DNA from: Methanospirillum hungatei
GTDB taxonomy: Archaea > Halobacteriota > Methanomicrobia > Methanomicrobiales > Methanospirillaceae
DNA length: 64,000 nt
Direction of reading: 5' to 3'
Assembly (NCBI RefSeq): GCF_019263745.1
Contig: NZ_CP077107.1
Coordinates: 3,162,001 to 3,226,000, forward strand
Below are positions 53,012 through 62,063 of the stretch, piece after piece. The translations under genes and the position numbers were made by a program. The notes beneath the pieces are model-generated. The model saw nothing but the letters and a program-made list of their open reading frames with translations. It searched no databases and had not been told where the DNA came from. How positions within the stretch are numbered: position 1 is the stretch's first letter; every line of letters starts with the position of its first letter.

Positions 53012-53407
53012 TTATCTGGTATCAGGCTGGATACGGTACGCCATTCCTTGGAATTGTGCAATTTTTCTTTCATCACCATCAAGAACGACCACTGAATACG
53101 TTCCAAGTGTTTTTGTTTTACTAAACTCAGAGGCTTTAGCAATGAGAATTCCCCCTGATACTGGCCTCATATATGAAATTGATGTATTAATTGCGACAGA
53201 TGGTACATCATCAGTATTGCAGGCTATGGCAAATGCACAGTCAGCAAGCGTAAAGATTACACCTCCATGCACCGTTCCGTGCGCATTCAGATGTTTTGAT
53301 GATATCCTAAGCGAAAGAGTTGCATGTCCTGCTCCTGATTCTTCATATACGATACCCAATTCACTGGCAAAACGATCAGATGTAAGAAACGATTCTCCAA
53401 AATTCAT
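53012..53407 (-). CDS. Hotdog-fold thioesterase (PaaI-like)
   Basis: 131 residues from ATG at 53407, with GGAG five bases upstream; a GTG at 53431 overlapping the previous stop is an alternative giving 139. The motif HGTVHGGVIFTLADCAFAIA is the PaaI/acyl-CoA thioesterase signature. It hydrolyses CoA thioesters of aromatic or short acyl groups. It directly follows the phosphatase gene. Confidence 0.87.
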   Translation of the reverse strand: MNFGESFLTSDRFASELGIVYEESGAGHATLSLRISSKHLNAHGTVHGGVIFTLADCAFAIACNTDDVPSVAINTSISYMRPVSGGILIAKASEFSKTKTLGTYSVVVLDGDERKIAQFQGMAYRIQPDTR

Positions 53408-53427
53408 ATAATTACTCCAGCGTGCAT

Positions 53428-53952
53428 TCACTTTTTTTCTGGCTCATTGAGGTGATCGTTAGCCCAGTATATAATTTGTTTTTGAGCATAGGTTTGTGCA
53501 CCGGCACCAGCATTACGAATGATATGCTCAGCATCAACTCTACAGACTCCTGCAGTCATTAAGAGAATAACTGCGAACAATCCGGTTCTGCCAATTCCCA
53601 TTCTGCAGTGAACTAATAATGATTCACCCTTGATTAAAAGTTGGGAGTATTTTTTTGCAAGAACAAGGAATTTTTCCGGATGTTCGGGTACACCAAAATC
53701 TGATATTGGAAAACATTCTATGGATATCTCACGGTCTGGTTTGTGTATGTAGGTCAGGTATTGTGGTGAGACCTCTGCTATTTCATCCATGTCAGGCAGG
53801 CAGATAATATAATTAATATTCCTTTTTTTCAGTTCATGTTCAAATGTTGCGATATCTTCATATTTTCCTGGCATCGGATGAAGAAATAATGACCCGGGCA
53901 GGTACTCCGGGAGAGAGACTTTCCTGAATAATAACCTTGATAATTCAGGCAT
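53428..53952 (-). CDS. Dual-specificity/tyrosine-type protein phosphatase
   Basis: 174 residues. The CX5R active site is VHCRMGIGRTG with Cys116 and Arg122; the general acid is probably Asp85 in FPISDFGVPE. The fold is that of cysteine-based phosphatases of the DSP/PTP class, which act on phosphotyrosine, phosphoserine/threonine or small phosphate esters. With the PP2C enzyme near 1.4 kb, the window has two unrelated phosphatase types. Confidence 0.88.
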   Translation of the reverse strand: MPELSRLLFRKVSLPEYLPGSLFLHPMPGKYEDIATFEHELKKRNINYIICLPDMDEIAEVSPQYLTYIHKPDREISIECFPISDFGVPEHPEKFLVLAKKYSQLLIKGESLLVHCRMGIGRTGLFAVILLMTAGVCRVDAEHIIRNAGAGAQTYAQKQIIYWANDHLNEPEKK

Positions 53953-54135
53953 TGCGAGTATACTCCATATGAATATATGCCGCTTTCAATAAATGTAGCC
54001 TTTGCTTATGGTATTTTTATGTCTATTTTTAGATATTTTCTCTGAAAAAGTATTCTCGGTCCAAATCGCTTAAATATTCTGCCGACTACCATTCTTACAG
54101 CCAATGTGGTTAACGTCAGAGGAGATGGGAAGTAG

Positions 54136-55917
54136 ATGAAGATATGGGGTATATCAAGATCACATAAGCATATTTTCCTGGTAATTTTGTTAATTTGCAT
54201 AATATTTCCCGTATGTTCTGGTGCAGGAACATCGATACAACCAGTTCAGAACCAGATAGTGATTTTTTCCGGCCAAATCCCCTATGGGGATGGGAATGTC
54301 TCGATCAGATCAGACTCAGGTGTCTTATATCCAGTTCCAGCTATGAGTCCACTTGGGATCATTCAGGCTCTTGCAGGAACTGGTATGATTGCAGAATATC
54401 ATATTGGAGACGAATTGCTTGATAAAAGGGGGATATTTACTCTTGATGGGATTAATTCATTCAGTGTTTCTGATCAGGATGCCTGGTATGTTTTGGTAAA
54501 TGGTATTCAGTTAAGAGAGTATTTACTCCCAAAGCGTGAAGGACTGAACACCTGCTTATTAAAAGATGGTGATGATGTCCTGTTCGCATATGGAGACCCA
54601 ACATTGCCATCCAGCTCTGCAAAGGCTTTCATTTGGGTGCAGGTGGGGAGTAAAACCGGTGTCATGCAATTATTATCACCATCCGCAGTAATGGGTCAGT
54701 ATGTTATTTCTCAAGTTCCGGTTTCTGTTCCGGCAATGACTGCAGTTCCGACTCCGGCACCAACGGTTGCTCCTACCGTAGAAGTGACTGCAGTTCCGAC
54801 TCCGGTTCCAACCGTTGTTCCTACCGTAGAAGTGGCTGCAGTTCTGACTCCGGCACCAACTGTCGCTCCTACCGCAGAAGTGACTGCAGTTCCGACTCCG
54901 GCACCAACGGTTGCTCCTACCGCAGAAGTGACTGTAGTTCCGACTCCGGCACCAACTGTCGCTCCTACCGCAGAAGTGACTGCAGTTCCAACTCCAGCAC
55001 CAACGGTCGCTCCCACTGTAGTAGTGACTGCAGTTCCAACTCCAGCACCAACGGTCGCTCCCACTGTAGTAGTGACTGCAGTTTCAACTCCAGCACCAAC
55101 GGTCGCTCCCACTGTAGTAGTGACTGCAGTTCCAACTCCAGCACCAACGGTCGCTCCCACTGTAGAAGTAACTGCAGTTCCAACTCCAGCACCAACGGTC
55201 GCTCCCACTGTAGAAGTAACTGCAGTTCCGACTCTGGCACCAACGATTGCTCCCACTGTAGAAATAACTGCAGTTCCGACTCTGGCACCAACGATTGCTC
55301 CCACTGTAGAAATAACTGCAGTTCCGACTCTGGCACCAACGGTTGCTCCCACTGTAGAAGTAACTGCAGTTCCGACTCCGGTTCCGAATGGAACCCCCAC
55401 AGCCAATCTCACGGTATCCAATACTACAAATAGTGAACCAATAAACACGTTAATCGAACCAAATGTGACCGGAGAGAACACAACAACTCCACAACCCACG
55501 AAATCCTCTCAAAAGCCTGACCGAATGCTTTACTCTGGTGTATATGCACTCCCAGAGGGTACCGTGAATATCACGGTTAATTCTGGAATGGACTATGAAA
55601 TCCCGGTTAATACACCCATCGGTCTTCTCCATCTTCTTTTAAAAGAAGGCCTCATTAAAAACATAAGTATTGATGATCGCGGGATGCATAAAGGCGGAAT
55701 ATTAATTCTTGATGGAATTAATGAATATTTTGGGACTGCGACAAAAATCTGGTTTGTAAAAGTAAATGGAAATCTTTTGGAAGACTACTTAGTTCCAAAA
55801 ACGGATGGTTTGAATATATATACTCTTGTGGCGGGTGACACCGTTTCTTATTACTATGGAGATCCAGCTGAATCCCTGGTAGATGCAGAAGCAATGCTCG
55901 TTGTCACATTGGGATAG
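54136..55917 (+). CDS. Exported protein with two DUF4430 domains joined by a Pro/Thr repeat stalk
   Basis: 593 residues. A signal peptide (about residues 10-29) is followed by a first DUF4430-like domain (about 35-170, with FTLDGINSF, AWYVLVNGI and LLPKREGLNTC). About fourteen repeats of 16 residues based on TAVPTPAPTVAPTVEV make up the middle. A second DUF4430-like domain is at the end (LILDGINEYF, IWFVKVNGN, LVPKTDGLN). DUF4430 is related to the cobalamin-carrier/ubiquitin-like beta-grasp group; binding of a ligand or cell wall is possible. The repeats form a stiff, probably glycosylated linker. There is no C-terminal anchor. Confidence 0.8.
   Translation: MKIWGISRSHKHIFLVILLICIIFPVCSGAGTSIQPVQNQIVIFSGQIPYGDGNVSIRSDSGVLYPVPAMSPLGIIQALAGTGMIAEYHIGDELLDKRGIFTLDGINSFSVSDQDAWYVLVNGIQLREYLLPKREGLNTCLLKDGDDVLFAYGDPTLPSSSAKAFIWVQVGSKTGVMQLLSPSAVMGQYVISQVPVSVPAMTAVPTPAPTVAPTVEVTAVPTPVPTVVPTVEVAAVLTPAPTVAPTAEVTAVPTPAPTVAPTAEVTVVPTPAPTVAPTAEVTAVPTPAPTVAPTVVVTAVPTPAPTVAPTVVVTAVSTPAPTVAPTVVVTAVPTPAPTVAPTVEVTAVPTPAPTVAPTVEVTAVPTLAPTIAPTVEITAVPTLAPTIAPTVEITAVPTLAPTVAPTVEVTAVPTPVPNGTPTANLTVSNTTNSEPINTLIEPNVTGENTTTPQPTKSSQKPDRMLYSGVYALPEGTVNITVNSGMDYEIPVNTPIGLLHLLLKEGLIKNISIDDRGMHKGGILILDGINEYFGTATKIWFVKVNGNLLEDYLVPKTDGLNIYTLVAGDTVSYYYGDPAESLVDAEAMLVVTLG
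54736..55380 (+). repeat. 48-bp tandem repeats in the DUF4430 protein gene
   Basis: About thirteen to fourteen direct repeats of 48 bp encode the 16-residue Pro/Thr/Val/Ala stalk. Some adjacent copies are identical at the DNA level (for example around 54990-55150 and 55225-55340), showing recent duplication or conversion, so copy number may vary between strains. Confidence 0.85.
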
Positions 55918-55926
55918 AAATAAAAA

Positions 55927-56451
55927 TCATTTTTTCCATCTTGATAGGCCAGAAGTAAATACTCTAACCATCTCTTCTGCTTTATCAGATGGAACCTCTA
56001 ATTGGTTTGCCAGGATTGGAGCATATTTTTTTATCATTGTATCATGAGTAAGGTCTGGCTCGGTAAACTCTCCATTCTGATAACAATAAGTGCAATATAA
56101 TGAGCTCAAAGTGCCATCATGTTCTGTACCAGCATCAGTATCAGAAAATATTGCCATGCCACAGCTTTGGCAAGAAGGTGCAATACGCCCACTCCACCGA
56201 TACAAAGTTTTTATCTGATCAATCACGAATGTTCTGGCTTTTTCAATGGGCATGCCATACATTTGTGACATGATCTGAGCACCATGTTCTGCTATTCCCT
56301 CAAAAGATGCATTTTTATCGGTAAATGATCCCTGTTGATAACAATAAGAACAATATATCGAAGATGTACTTCCATTTTCTTCAGTTCCGAAATCTTCACC
56401 TTTCAAAAGGGGCATGCCGCAACTTTGACAAACATTTGATTTTTCTGACAT
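55927..56451 (-). CDS. Protein with two putative zinc-ribbon domains
   Basis: 174 residues from ATG at 56451 (MSEKSNVCQSCGMPL). Two copies of one module occur: CQSCGMPL with YCSYCYQQGSFT, and CQSCGMAI with YCTYCYQNGEFT. Each copy has four Cys in CxxC pairs, fit for one Zn, and each is followed by a helical tail. It resembles the zf-ribbon_2 family, usually found as one copy. The function is unknown; an internal duplication is obvious. Confidence 0.8.
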   Translation of the reverse strand: MSEKSNVCQSCGMPLLKGEDFGTEENGSTSSIYCSYCYQQGSFTDKNASFEGIAEHGAQIMSQMYGMPIEKARTFVIDQIKTLYRWSGRIAPSCQSCGMAIFSDTDAGTEHDGTLSSLYCTYCYQNGEFTEPDLTHDTMIKKYAPILANQLEVPSDKAEEMVRVFTSGLSRWKK

Positions 56452-56699
56452 GATTACTCTCCAGAACAGGGCTGTTTTCATATATATATGAAAAAACATT
56501 ACCCATATGGTAAATTCAGGACCTTTTACTCCTGATCCATAACGTATATTAGTTAGGTATTTAAATGTATCACGTGCAGGGTGAAAGTAATCCCATTACC
56601 TATCATATTGATAACCACTAAATAAAAAAGAAATTAGTTTTATCTGGCTTGATAATATCAGATCACGATCCTTTTATCTATTCAGGCAGAAATTCATTT

Positions 56700-56864
56700 A
56701 TGGCTTCATGGGTTTGTACGAAATGTGGATATTTGTATGATGATCGGTTTGGTGATCCTGAGCATGGAGTTCCAGCTGGGACCCCTTTTGAAAAGATTCC
56801 AGACTCCTGGGTCTGCCCCCGTTGTAAAGCATCAAAGGCATTCTTTGCTAAAAGAAAAGAATGA
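56700..56864 (+). CDS. Rubredoxin
   Basis: 54 residues from ATG at 56700, which gives the normal rubredoxin length. CTKCGYLYDD and CPRCKASK carry the four Cys that bind one iron, and GVPAGTPFEKIPDSWVCP is the usual central part. It passes single electrons to oxygen- and peroxide-reducing enzymes in strict anaerobes. It is 35 bp upstream of the sensor kinase on the same strand. Confidence 0.95.
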   Translation: MASWVCTKCGYLYDDRFGDPEHGVPAGTPFEKIPDSWVCPRCKASKAFFAKRKE

Positions 56865-56899
56865 TCTCATCTTTTTAAAGTATTTTTTTAGGAACCACA

Positions 56900-59314
56900 A
56901 TGAAACCAGGGACTGATTCAGGTCTACATATTTCTCTGCCGGTCCTGGTAATGGTGGTCCTTACAACGATATTCATTCTTGTAACCGGGATAATATCTGT
57001 TTTGATTCTTGATCAGACATATCAGCATTTGATGCATGAATGGGATAATGATGTCCGCCACAATGAACAATATCTTGAAAATTCTCTAAAACTTATAAAC
57101 CTGGGACTTTTATTATTTGACCATACCTTTGATGCTTCGATGAAGGAACAGTTTGGATATTTTATTGAAGCATATAACCAGTCTGGTAATGATCCATCAC
57201 TGATGAACCTGACCCATTTAAAATTGCAATTAAACCCATCATTACGAAATATTGCGGACTTTTATATTATTAACAGTTCTGGTATTGTCATTGATACCAC
57301 CTATCCGGGTGATCTGGGACTTGATTTTAAAATCTGGCCTGCCGTGTATGAAGACATCTCTAATATTCGGAACGGATCAGTATTTGAAGCAGATCGTGCA
57401 GTTTATGGATTCAGCTCTGCAAAAAATTCGCGAAAATTTGCGTATCAGCCTACTCCAGATCATCAGTACCTCTTTGAAATTTCCTATCTCATAGGGGATT
57501 ATGACGCTGCTAGAAAGAATTTCTCATATGCTCAGGTGATGAGAACTTTTGTCAATGATACACCACATATCCGCTCATTGACATTATATGATTCAATGAA
57601 CAGGATCCTCTGGAGTAGTGACGGGAAGAGAACTCTACCCAATTCAGAAGTTATCAATTTTGTTAAGGGATCTTTCGAAAGAGGTAACCGGACATGGATA
57701 TCAGATCCTGTAAATAATTCAGAGGTTTATTACAAGTTTATTGAAATTTCTGATGAAAGCACCGTTTCTGGAAATATGCTTGACCTTGTTGCAAGAATTG
57801 AATATGACACATCAGTGAGAGAAGCTCACCTGAACTCACTAAAATTATATCATGTTCTGGTTTCTTTTATTGCAATATTGCTCGGAATTTTCATTGCATA
57901 TTTTCTGGCAAATCACATTACACGCCCGATGAGAAAAATAATTGATGACATTAACCGAATAGCCCATGGAGATTTATGTCATCGTGTCTCATATTCTGGA
58001 AGCGCTGAGTTTACTCAGTTAGAGGCCAGTCTGAATCTATTAATTACTCATCTTAACGATCTCATCACAAATCTTCAGGAGAAAGAGCAATATCTCAGGG
58101 AGAGCAAGGAAGGATACCAGACCCTGGTAGAACGATTAAATGAAGGAATATGGATCGTTGATAAAAACGAGATCACAACTTTTGTCAATTCCCGTATGGC
58201 TGAGATACTAGAGACGACTCCAGATGAAATCATTGGTAAACATGCCCGGGACATCATTCATCCCTCAAACTATGATTTATTTGATACAAAAATGAGTAAT
58301 CGTCATCATGGCATATCGGAACGATATGAAATTTCTCTGCTTACAAGTAAAAATAATCTCATCTTTACAGAAATCTCTGCATCCCCTTCTTTATCAGATG
58401 ATGGGAAATATATCGGATCATTTGGAATTGTAACTGATATTTCTGAACGGAAAGAGAATGAACAGAAGATCAGAAGTTATACTTTGGAACTAGAAAAGAG
58501 AACTCATGAGTTAGAGGTTGTCAGGGATGAATTATTTCGGATAAATAAAAATCTTGATAGTATCGTTCATGAACGGACAAAAGAGGTATTTCGGTTATTA
58601 GAACAGAAAAACGATTTTATCATGCAACTCGGCCATGATCTAAGAACGCCTCTCACTCCAATTCTAGGATTATTGCCTCGTCTCTATGAGATATCTGGCG
58701 AAGAACATGATATGATTTTACAGATCATTGAAAGAAACGCGAGGCATATTCAGAACATTGGCTCAAAATCATTGAAACTTGCAAAATTGAATTCTTTGGA
58801 TTATATCCCGGAAAATGAAAATGTAAACATTGCAGATACTACCAGAACAGTCCTTGATATCAACCGCATATCAATTCGAAATGCCGGGATTACAGTGACT
58901 GTTCACATCCCTGATAATTGCATAATCAGGGGGGATCAGATTCTTATCCAGGAACTCATTGACAATCTTATTTCAAATGCCATAAAATTTTCAAAACCAT
59001 CTTGTGGAACTATCCTAATAAAAGCTGATATTTCTCATAATATTATGACACTTACTGTTAGTGATACAGGAATTGGTCTGTTACCTGGTGAAGAGCAGAG
59101 TATTTTTGAAGAATTTTATAAATCAGACAGATCTCGCCATGATAAAACATCCACTGGACTTGGACTGGCGATATGTAAAAAAATAGTCCAAAAACATAAT
59201 GGGACGATCACGGTCTCAAGTAAAGGACCTGATTGTGGTACTACATTTACTCTCACTCTTCCGGTTCATTTGGAGAATGAAGATCCCAGGGTCATTCATA
59301 AAAACGATAATTAA
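56900..59314 (+). CDS. Membrane sensor histidine kinase (HAMP, PAS)
   Basis: 804 residues. TM1 is about 13-37, then an extracytoplasmic sensor domain of about 275 residues, TM2 at about 315-337, and HAMP (NHITRPMRKIIDDINRIAHG). A PAS domain spans about 405-520, with a coiled-coil linker. The phospho-acceptor His579 is in QLGHDLRTPLTP, and the ATPase domain has NLISNAIKFS, VSDTGIGL and GLGLAICKKI. No receiver domain is attached. The three response regulators downstream are its likely partners. An AGGA lies seven bases before the start. Confidence 0.93.
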   Translation: MKPGTDSGLHISLPVLVMVVLTTIFILVTGIISVLILDQTYQHLMHEWDNDVRHNEQYLENSLKLINLGLLLFDHTFDASMKEQFGYFIEAYNQSGNDPSLMNLTHLKLQLNPSLRNIADFYIINSSGIVIDTTYPGDLGLDFKIWPAVYEDISNIRNGSVFEADRAVYGFSSAKNSRKFAYQPTPDHQYLFEISYLIGDYDAARKNFSYAQVMRTFVNDTPHIRSLTLYDSMNRILWSSDGKRTLPNSEVINFVKGSFERGNRTWISDPVNNSEVYYKFIEISDESTVSGNMLDLVARIEYDTSVREAHLNSLKLYHVLVSFIAILLGIFIAYFLANHITRPMRKIIDDINRIAHGDLCHRVSYSGSAEFTQLEASLNLLITHLNDLITNLQEKEQYLRESKEGYQTLVERLNEGIWIVDKNEITTFVNSRMAEILETTPDEIIGKHARDIIHPSNYDLFDTKMSNRHHGISERYEISLLTSKNNLIFTEISASPSLSDDGKYIGSFGIVTDISERKENEQKIRSYTLELEKRTHELEVVRDELFRINKNLDSIVHERTKEVFRLLEQKNDFIMQLGHDLRTPLTPILGLLPRLYEISGEEHDMILQIIERNARHIQNIGSKSLKLAKLNSLDYIPENENVNIADTTRTVLDINRISIRNAGITVTVHIPDNCIIRGDQILIQELIDNLISNAIKFSKPSCGTILIKADISHNIMTLTVSDTGIGLLPGEEQSIFEEFYKSDRSRHDKTSTGLGLAICKKIVQKHNGTITVSSKGPDCGTTFTLTLPVHLENEDPRVIHKNDN

Positions 59315-59333
59315 ATTTTTATCTTAGTAGGAA

Positions 59334-59978
59334 TTAAAAAAGAGTAGTCTGGTTGGAGATGTGATTTGATATCGGACGAATAAGATCCGGACCATCTATT
59401 CCTGGAGTACTGATCTTTTCAGACACCCGATGTATCAAAAGATCGGATGGAGGGATTTTGCAAATTTTTTCTGGATCACATCCGGCAAGATAGTCATTTT
59501 CAGCTTCTTTCGGGATAATAAAGGGCATCCGGGGATGAATGATTTTCACTTTTCCTTCTGAAGCGGTTGTCAGAATTACTACCTCTTTCACATCTCCGGT
59601 ATCTCTCATAAGGCCGGCAAATGTCAGGATAGGATAAGATGGCAGAAAGAAATAATATGGAATTTTCTGCCCAGATATATGGTGCCATTCATAATATCCG
59701 GATACAGGAATAAGGCATCTTCCAGTTTCATTGATTTTCCTGAAGAGTGGTTTTTCGAGAACGGTTTCTGATCTTGCATTGATAATTCGGGTTTTTAATC
59801 CGTTCATAAAACCGAATGTTCCCATTTCCGCTAAGGGGCTGTCATCTCCCTTCGAAATAAACAACATTGGTTCTGCAGGAGCCAAATTGTATCGTGGAAT
59901 ATATGTATCAGGAATTTGAACCCTATAACGTTCTGACAACTCTCCGGGTGATGCAGCTATACAAAACCTACCGCACAT
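59334..59978 (-). CDS. SRAP domain protein (YedK/HMCES type)
   Basis: 214 residues. The essential Cys2 is in MCGRFCIAAS, so the start is firm. RYNLAPAEP, NARSETV, SGYYEWH and IHPRMPFII supply the other active-site residues. The protein forms a thiazolidine link with abasic sites in single-stranded DNA and so protects them. It lies 3 bp downstream of a response-regulator gene, so it may be co-transcribed with it. Confidence 0.92.
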   Translation of the reverse strand: MCGRFCIAASPGELSERYRVQIPDTYIPRYNLAPAEPMLFISKGDDSPLAEMGTFGFMNGLKTRIINARSETVLEKPLFRKINETGRCLIPVSGYYEWHHISGQKIPYYFFLPSYPILTFAGLMRDTGDVKEVVILTTASEGKVKIIHPRMPFIIPKEAENDYLAGCDPEKICKIPPSDLLIHRVSEKISTPGIDGPDLIRPISNHISNQTTLF

Positions 59979-59981
59979 GTT

Positions 59982-61442
59982 CTATTTTTGGTCTGGAAGG
60001 AACCTGTTTTGGATGTCATAATGCCGTCGCAGGAATCCCAGCACTTTTTCAGACTCTACCCATCGTCTATCCAGTTGGGTGATCATCTGGTCAATTTCCC
60101 GGATTTGTTGCATGAGTGTGTCCCGTTCTTTTCCTTGTATAGAATCCATCATTGACAACCATCCGGTAATTACTGCAAGTGGATTTCTGATCCCATCATT
60201 CAGGATGGCAAATTCTCCAAGATTACGTTCAATTTGTGATAATAATGCTTCCTTTTCTTTCTCAAATGCAAGCTGAAATGTAATGTCACGGGAAATTGAC
60301 AGAACTGATCTTACTCTCCCTTCCATGTCCAGTTCAGGGAACAAGCGCCAATTAAAAGTAACCAGACCTTTCACGGATTGAAATGATATATTCATCTCTA
60401 CAGGATTTGCAGATATAATAACCTCATGGATCAGATTATCCCATTTTTTACCATCTTTTAAATAAGGGATGATGTCAGAATATCTTTTCCCAATCAGGTA
60501 TTCTGGATCAAAAGGAATATATGGCAAAATTGCAGGATTGACGTATCTATGCCGACCTTCAAGGTCAAACCTCATTACAATATCTGTATTATTCTCAACC
60601 AAGGCCCTGAAATTTTCCCTGCTTTCAATTAATGCATATTCTGAACGTTTTTGAAGGGTGATATCCCGGACAGAGCCAATAAATCCGATTCTTTCCATAT
60701 CTGCTGATAGTATCGGAGAAACTGTTATCCTGAAATATCTGTCATTATCATTTCCCTCTCCGAAAAAACTATGATACTCTTCAGTTATTGTTCTGGTATC
60801 TTCATCTGAATCACCAGAAATATAAGAGGCCTGTTCTCCGAGAAAAAGAACCCGTTCAATCAGTGATAAAGCTCCTGGTGATTTGAATCGGTTAATTACA
60901 CTGTTTCTTTTTTGGAACAGGATGTCTTTTGATGGTATCCCGGTGAGTTCCTCCATTACCCTGTTCCATGCGATGATTTTTTGTGTTGAATCAACTGAAA
61001 GAGTAGCATCTGGGAGAAAATCAATGATTTCTTCAAGAAAATTTCTGGACTTTGCAAGAGCTTTTTCTGATCGCCTTCTCGTCACTGCCTGGACAATCAG
61101 CTGCTTCATCTCGGTAAATAATACATAAGGATCTTCTCCTTTTTGCAAATAAAAGTCAGCACCAGCGTTTAGTGCTTCAATCACTACCTCATGCCTGCTT
61201 TTTCCGGTACAAACGAGAAAAGGAGTCATGTCATTATTATTTCGAACTCTCCTGAGCAGTTCCAGCCCATCAAGGCCTGGCATTTCATAATCTGCAATTA
61301 TTGCATCAAAGGAATGAGATTCGATTAGTTGGATAGCTGTTTCGCCATCGGTAACCGGAGTAATGATGCATCCTCCGAGCCGTTCTTCAAGGTAGATGCG
61401 TGCAATTTCACACATGCTTGGCTCGTCGTCAACAAAAAGCAC
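59982..61442 (-). CDS. Response regulator with two PAS domains and a helical end
   Basis: 486 residues from GTG at 61442. That start leaves only MLFVDDEPSM before the acidic pair, shorter than usual; CTG at 61472 with GGAG upstream would add ten residues ending PPIS. The receiver has Asp in AIIADYEMPGLDGL and Lys in YLQKGEDP. Two PAS domains follow (about 145-260 and 270-395). The C-terminal helices include FAILNDGIRNPLAVITG, which resembles a histidine-kinase dimerisation region in which His may be replaced by Asn, and there is no ATPase domain. Confidence 0.87.
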   Translation of the reverse strand: MLFVDDEPSMCEIARIYLEERLGGCIITPVTDGETAIQLIESHSFDAIIADYEMPGLDGLELLRRVRNNNDMTPFLVCTGKSRHEVVIEALNAGADFYLQKGEDPYVLFTEMKQLIVQAVTRRRSEKALAKSRNFLEEIIDFLPDATLSVDSTQKIIAWNRVMEELTGIPSKDILFQKRNSVINRFKSPGALSLIERVLFLGEQASYISGDSDEDTRTITEEYHSFFGEGNDNDRYFRITVSPILSADMERIGFIGSVRDITLQKRSEYALIESRENFRALVENNTDIVMRFDLEGRHRYVNPAILPYIPFDPEYLIGKRYSDIIPYLKDGKKWDNLIHEVIISANPVEMNISFQSVKGLVTFNWRLFPELDMEGRVRSVLSISRDITFQLAFEKEKEALLSQIERNLGEFAILNDGIRNPLAVITGWLSMMDSIQGKERDTLMQQIREIDQMITQLDRRWVESEKVLGFLRRHYDIQNRFLPDQK

Positions 61443-61678
61443 GGATATCGGGGGGGAATTTTCTATATCCAGAATACCACATCTCCAATAAGGGCAGTAC
61501 AGCGATTGTAATTCGAAATAATAGTTACATGTAAACCTTCTAATGAATGGGGAATATTTACATCAACTATAAATTACTTATGGTGTTCTGACTTAGTGTA
61601 TGCCATGAAAGCATGTATCTAAATCATGAGCAGTGCACTATAGTAGATTCATCATGGTAATATAATTACGTATAGGTC
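61443..61678. other. Intergenic region between two response-regulator genes
   Basis: 236 bp, AT-rich, holding the promoter for the upstream end of the 59982-61442 gene. A run of seven C (about 61449-61456 region, read G on this strand) directly precedes that start. No RNA gene or repeat was recognised. Confidence 0.3.
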
Positions 61679-62038
61679 TCACAGAAGAACCTTTTCGATC
61701 TCCTGAAGAATACCCTGTTTCTGAAATGGTTTCATGATATAACTTACGGCACCACATTTAAATGCCAGTTTTGCCATTTCAATAGATTGAATAGCAGTAA
61801 CCATCAAAACCTTAGCTTCCGGATTTATCCCCAGAATTGTTTTTAACGCCATCATTCCATCCATCTTTGGCATGATAATATCCATAAGTACCAGATCTGG
61901 TTTCGTTGTAAGATACATTTCGACAGCCTGTTGGCCATCCTCCGCTTCTCCTACTATTTCAAAACCATCTTCGGTAAGAATATTCACAAGAATAGTCCTC
62001 ATAAACCTGGTATCATCAACCACTAAAATGCGGACCAT
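61679..62038 (-). CDS. CheY-like single-domain response regulator
   Basis: 119 residues, a receiver domain only. Acidic pair VVDDT, phospho-acceptor Asp in LVLMDIIMPKMDG, Thr in MVTAIQS and Lys in SYIMKPFQK are all present. The pattern is close to archaeal CheY, but no chemotaxis gene is in the window, so flagellar control is not implied. It is 25 bp downstream of the next response regulator and probably in one operon with it. Confidence 0.92.
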   Translation of the reverse strand: MVRILVVDDTRFMRTILVNILTEDGFEIVGEAEDGQQAVEMYLTTKPDLVLMDIIMPKMDGMMALKTILGINPEAKVLMVTAIQSIEMAKLAFKCGAVSYIMKPFQKQGILQEIEKVLL

Positions 62039-62063
62039 TCAAAACCTCCTATCTGGAAACAGA

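Noticed and set aside
54711-55499. Long reverse-strand reading frame rich in Val, Gly, Thr and Ala
   Set aside because: It is the complement of the 48-bp repeats of the exported DUF4430 protein; its low complexity mirrors the repeats and it has no sensible start or ribosome site.
49550-61644. Shared 12-mer CTATAGTGCACT upstream of the TPR gene and, inverted, near 61633
   Set aside because: Many 12-base matches are expected by chance in 64 kb, and the two positions have no common context.
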